From contig CACXAO010000009.1 in assembly GCA_902765625.1 (NCBI GenBank), positions 1-64,000 of the forward strand: DNA of 64,000 nt. Reading direction: 5' to 3'. The position numbers and the translations under genes are program-made. Below are positions 61,850 through 64,000 of the stretch, in pieces; position 1 is the first letter of the stretch; the number at the start of each line of letters is the position of its first letter. The stretch is from an uncultured Ruminococcus sp. (GTDB lineage: Bacteria; Bacillota; Clostridia; Oscillospirales; Acutalibacteraceae). Below the pieces are notes generated by a model, which was not told the origin of the DNA, did not search any database, and saw nothing but the letters and a program-made list of their open reading frames with translations.

Positions 61850-63696
61850 AAAATAAATTAACCGATTTCCAGGCAGACTGGGCGGCTATGCCGCAGGTCG
61901 AAAAGGAACAGATTCTTAAATTAAAAAATAAAACTATTGTAGTCAGCGGACATTCTCTTGCCCGCTGTCTTTGCTATGCGCTGATTTATCAGAATGAAAC
62001 CCGGGATCTCGGCTGCAAGGTAGTGCTCTCAGCCCAGGACAAAAGTTTGATTGACACCCTTTACCCCGAACAGATACTGCGCGACGACTTTGATTTTGTT
62101 GATTTTAATTCTATTTCAGAATTAACTAAAGCCGATTATATTATTCACACCGGCTTTTGCAACGAAAAAATCCGCGACTTTTCCGCCGATTTCAAAAGAG
62201 AGATCAAGCTCGCCCGGGACGTCTCCGCTTTGGCTCAAAAAACCGGTGCGGAATTGATTTTGCTCAGCGACAGCAGAGTTTACGGCAATCCAAAACCTCA
62301 CAGAATTTACGCTGAAAACGAATACGCCGACGTCATTAATACGGCTGCGTCAAACACGGAAAACCAGCTTCTCAGAACCATTGAAGCGATGGTCAACTGC
62401 GAAAAAAAGGTTCGCGAATTTGATCTGACAACGCTGCGGACGGGTATTATTCTCGGCGCACATTCGGGATTAGAAAGCTTTCTCGAACCGGTTTTCAAGG
62501 CAGTCGCTCAAGGTGATGAGGTTGAGCTGTTCAATTCGAAACAGAAGTACTCCTTCGTTTACCTGACCGACGTTTTCCGTGCAATCATCTACTCGATGAC
62601 TGCTATCGACAAGAACCAAATCTACAACGTCGCGGGCATAAATTCAACCGTTTCAACCGCAACAATCGCCGCGGTGCTTCACGACGTTTACGGCAGTTCG
62701 GCAAAAATCAGTCTTACTGACGGAGAAGAGCTCAACTACTCTCCCGTTTCAACCGGCAAAATCGAAACCTACGGCTGTTCAGCCGCGCTCAAGCTCGAAA
62801 CCGCGCTTGAGTTGTGCGTTATGAGCCACATGAAAACGACCGAGGGCATGCAGCTGCCAAACACACACGACGGCAGGCTCGACGCGATTCAGCAAATACA
62901 GCTCGCGTATCTGCTCGAGGTGGACAGAATATGCCGCAAGCACAACATCAAGTATTTTCTCGGCGGCGGCACTCTGCTCGGCGCAATCAGACACAAGGGA
63001 TTTATTCCGTGGGACGACGACTCCGACATTATGATGCTGCGCGAGGATTACGATAAATTCTGCAAAATCGCGGCGTCTGAGCTTCCGGCAAACATGAGCT
63101 TTCAGTCCAACAAGACCGACAAAAGCTGCTTCTACGAATTTGCCAAGCTGCGCGTTAACGGCACCGCCTTTGCGACCGGCTTTGCAAAAGAGCACAAAAC
63201 GATGCACAACGGCATAGCGTTCGACATTTTCTGTCACGACAAAACCGCGAACTCGCGTTTCGCTCAAAAGATTCACCTCGCGATGACGATTTTTACACGC
63301 GCGCTTGTCTTTAACAAATGGAATCACCGCAAAACCGAAAACGGCAGCCGTATCCAGACAGCCGTAACAAATTTCTGCGTTAAGCTGTTTCCTCTCAGGT
63401 TCAGTCTATGGCTGATGAATCATACGATATCATTCTTTAAGAGAAAAAAGAACGCTAAGTATTTGTATGACGGCATGGGCAGGAATGTATACAACGGCGT
63501 ATTCCCGATCGACTTGCTCGACAAAGCGATTTATATTGATTTTGAGGGATATATGCTGCCGGTCCCCGAGAAATATGACGAATATCTGCGTTTTCTCTAC
63601 GGAGATTACATGCAGTTGGCGCCGCTCAGCACACGTTTAGGCTGCCACGAAATTCTCCTGTGCGACATTGGCAAATACGACTGCCTAAATAAATAA
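61846..63696 (+). CDS. Fusion of an SDR-like domain and a LicD-type phosphotransferase
   Basis: 616 residues. Residues about 20-310 have an extended-SDR (NAD-epimerase) plan: VVSGHSLARC where the Gly-rich loop should be, LLSDSRVYGNP, TTLRTGIILGAHSG and FVYLTDVFRAIIYS. The loop lacks the GxxGxxG pattern and the YxxxK dyad is not visible, so the domain may not be catalytic. Residues about 330-610 form a LicD domain with YFLGGGTLLGAIRHKGFIPW followed by DDDSDIMM, the metal and nucleotide-binding core. LicD proteins add phosphocholine or sugar phosphates to surface glycans. The ATGA overlap with the ABC ATPase indicates one operon for making and exporting a decorated polymer. Confidence 0.85.
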   Translation: MKNKLTDFQADWAAMPQVEKEQILKLKNKTIVVSGHSLARCLCYALIYQNETRDLGCKVVLSAQDKSLIDTLYPEQILRDDFDFVDFNSISELTKADYIIHTGFCNEKIRDFSADFKREIKLARDVSALAQKTGAELILLSDSRVYGNPKPHRIYAENEYADVINTAASNTENQLLRTIEAMVNCEKKVREFDLTTLRTGIILGAHSGLESFLEPVFKAVAQGDEVELFNSKQKYSFVYLTDVFRAIIYSMTAIDKNQIYNVAGINSTVSTATIAAVLHDVYGSSAKISLTDGEELNYSPVSTGKIETYGCSAALKLETALELCVMSHMKTTEGMQLPNTHDGRLDAIQQIQLAYLLEVDRICRKHNIKYFLGGGTLLGAIRHKGFIPWDDDSDIMMLREDYDKFCKIAASELPANMSFQSNKTDKSCFYEFAKLRVNGTAFATGFAKEHKTMHNGIAFDIFCHDKTANSRFAQKIHLAMTIFTRALVFNKWNHRKTENGSRIQTAVTNFCVKLFPLRFSLWLMNHTISFFKRKKNAKYLYDGMGRNVYNGVFPIDLLDKAIYIDFEGYMLPVPEKYDEYLRFLYGDYMQLAPLSTRLGCHEILLCDIGKYDCLNK

Positions 63697-63707
63697 ACTA
63701 AATTTTG

Positions 63708-63748
63708 AAAAAGCCCGAAATTGTCATTGACAACCGGGCTTTTTTATG
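63708..63748 (+). terminator. Terminator of the glycan operon
   Basis: AAAAGCCCG (63710-63718) with CGGGCTTTT (63734-63742) and a run of T. The promoter for the tRNA-like elements overlaps this hairpin. Confidence 0.85.
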
Positions 63749-63755
63749 ATAAAAT
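63727..63755 (+). promoter_or_regulatory. Promoter of the tandem tRNA-like elements
   Basis: TTGACA (63727-63732), 17 bases, TAAAAT (63750-63755), extended -10 TG. The predicted start near 63762 is 28 bases before the first element. The -35 lies inside the loop of the preceding terminator. Confidence 0.7.
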
Positions 63756-63789
63756 AATATTTGTGGTTGAGAAACCGCAAATTGAATAT

Positions 63790-63871
63790 GCAGGTATGGC
63801 GGAATTGGCAGACGCGCATGGTTCAGGTGACACACCTTCGGTGAACTAGCAAAATTCCGAGTTATCCTGCA
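63790..63871 (+). tRNA. tRNA-Leu-like element, copy 1 (CAG loop)
   Basis: The first 43 bases follow tRNA-Leu closely: GCAGGTA, D arm GCGGAATTGGCAGACGC, and anticodon-like loop TTCAGGT (CAG, Leu). A CACC-TTC-GGTG hairpin sits where the long variable arm would be, and the acceptor ends GCAGG and CCTGC pair before a discriminator A. However the anticodon stem (CATGG against GACAC) does not pair, and no TTCGA-type T arm is seen (AATTCCGAGTT). No CCA is encoded. It is either a pseudo-tRNA or a tRNA-derived RNA with another job. Confidence 0.4.
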
Positions 63872-63895
63872 AAAACCACTTACAACTTCATAAAC

Positions 63896-63977
63896 GCAGG
63901 TATGGCGGAATTGGCAGACGCGCATGGTTCAGGTGACACCCCTTCGGTGAACTTGCAAAATTCCGAATTATCCTGCA
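63896..63977 (+). tRNA. tRNA-Leu-like element, copy 2 (CAG loop)
   Basis: The same 82-base element repeated 106 bases downstream, differing from copy 1 at only three positions (in the variable-arm hairpin, before the T region and in the T region). It shares the unpaired anticodon stem and the missing T arm, so the odd structure is copied, not a lone sequencing error. Confidence 0.4.
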
Positions 63978-64000
63978 AAAACCACTTACAATTTAATTTC

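Larger units (their letters stand above)
63790..64000 (+). repeat. Tandem 106-bp direct repeat carrying the tRNA-like elements
   Basis: Units begin at 63790 and 63896. The spacer (AAAAACCACTTACAA and on) is also repeated, and the second unit reaches the window end. More units could lie beyond it. Confidence 0.85.

Noticed and set aside
63790..63977. Attachment site of an integrative element at the tRNA-like repeats
   Set aside because: Integration duplicates normally copy the 3' end of a tRNA gene; here the whole 106-bp unit is repeated and no integrase is present.

Overview
The window looks like a chromosomal stretch of a Gram-positive, spore-forming anaerobe of the Ruminococcus type (Oscillospirales). 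The basis is family content rather than any marker gene: six dockerin loci (five proteins and one remnant), GGAGG ribosome-binding sites, MurT/GatD, a YerC/TrpR-like repressor, DUF1540, RecD2, a SpoIID/SleC-like spore protein and an NrtR-controlled NAD operon. No rRNA gene, CRISPR array, integrase or intact insertion sequence was found.

Layout. 0-5 kb: a two-component system whose sensor kinase is frameshifted and whose response regulator is cut short, a DUF218 membrane protein and a frameshifted acetyltransferase. 5.4-7.3 kb: a lipoprotein with a recent internal duplication and a BASS transporter. 7.3-16.2 kb: a decayed zone with pieces of a nucleobase permease, GNAT acetyltransferase, nucleoside hydrolase, PepD, P-type ATPase and diguanylate cyclase, lying between intact genes (a GGDEF receptor, a deformylase-like gene, a nucleotidyltransferase, a lipoprotein with a hairpin-rich leader). 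16.2-18.5 kb: a GGDEF/EAL receptor. 18.9-36.2 kb: the dockerin cluster, with a C1A protease, an S41 protease interrupted by two in-frame stops, a dockerin remnant, a 1.7-kDa-residue-scale repeat protein interrupted by TAG at codon 3, a 1444-residue leucine-rich-repeat protein and a small protein with an N-terminal dockerin. No cohesin gene is present, so the scaffold must be elsewhere.

37-44.5 kb: housekeeping: an intracellular GH13 enzyme fused to DUF1653, a NusG-II/Gx-transporter pair, two spore-associated genes, RecD2 and DUF1540. 44.6-49.4 kb: Hsp33, a methyltransferase and a YerC regulator in one operon, then a secreted beta-helix/Big_2 protein. 49.6-51.7 kb: MurT and a GatD-like subunit that lacks the expected cysteine. 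51.8-59.1 kb: one tight minus-strand operon, nrtR-pncA-nadE-nadM-pncB followed by two unrecognised genes whose N-terminal regions resemble each other. Its promoter holds a perfect palindrome, a likely NrtR operator. 60-63.7 kb: a surface-glycan export unit (ABC permease, ATPase, SDR-LicD fusion). 63.8-64 kb: two tandem tRNA-Leu-like elements behind their own promoter, running to the window edge.

The best candidates for something undescribed are the two unknown proteins tied to NAD salvage, the tandem tRNA-Leu-like elements, the terminator-bearing leader at 14.36-14.6 kb, and the repeated nonsense codons in exported dockerin genes. The many broken genes could be real decay or assembly/sequencing error. 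Only read-level data can tell these apart.
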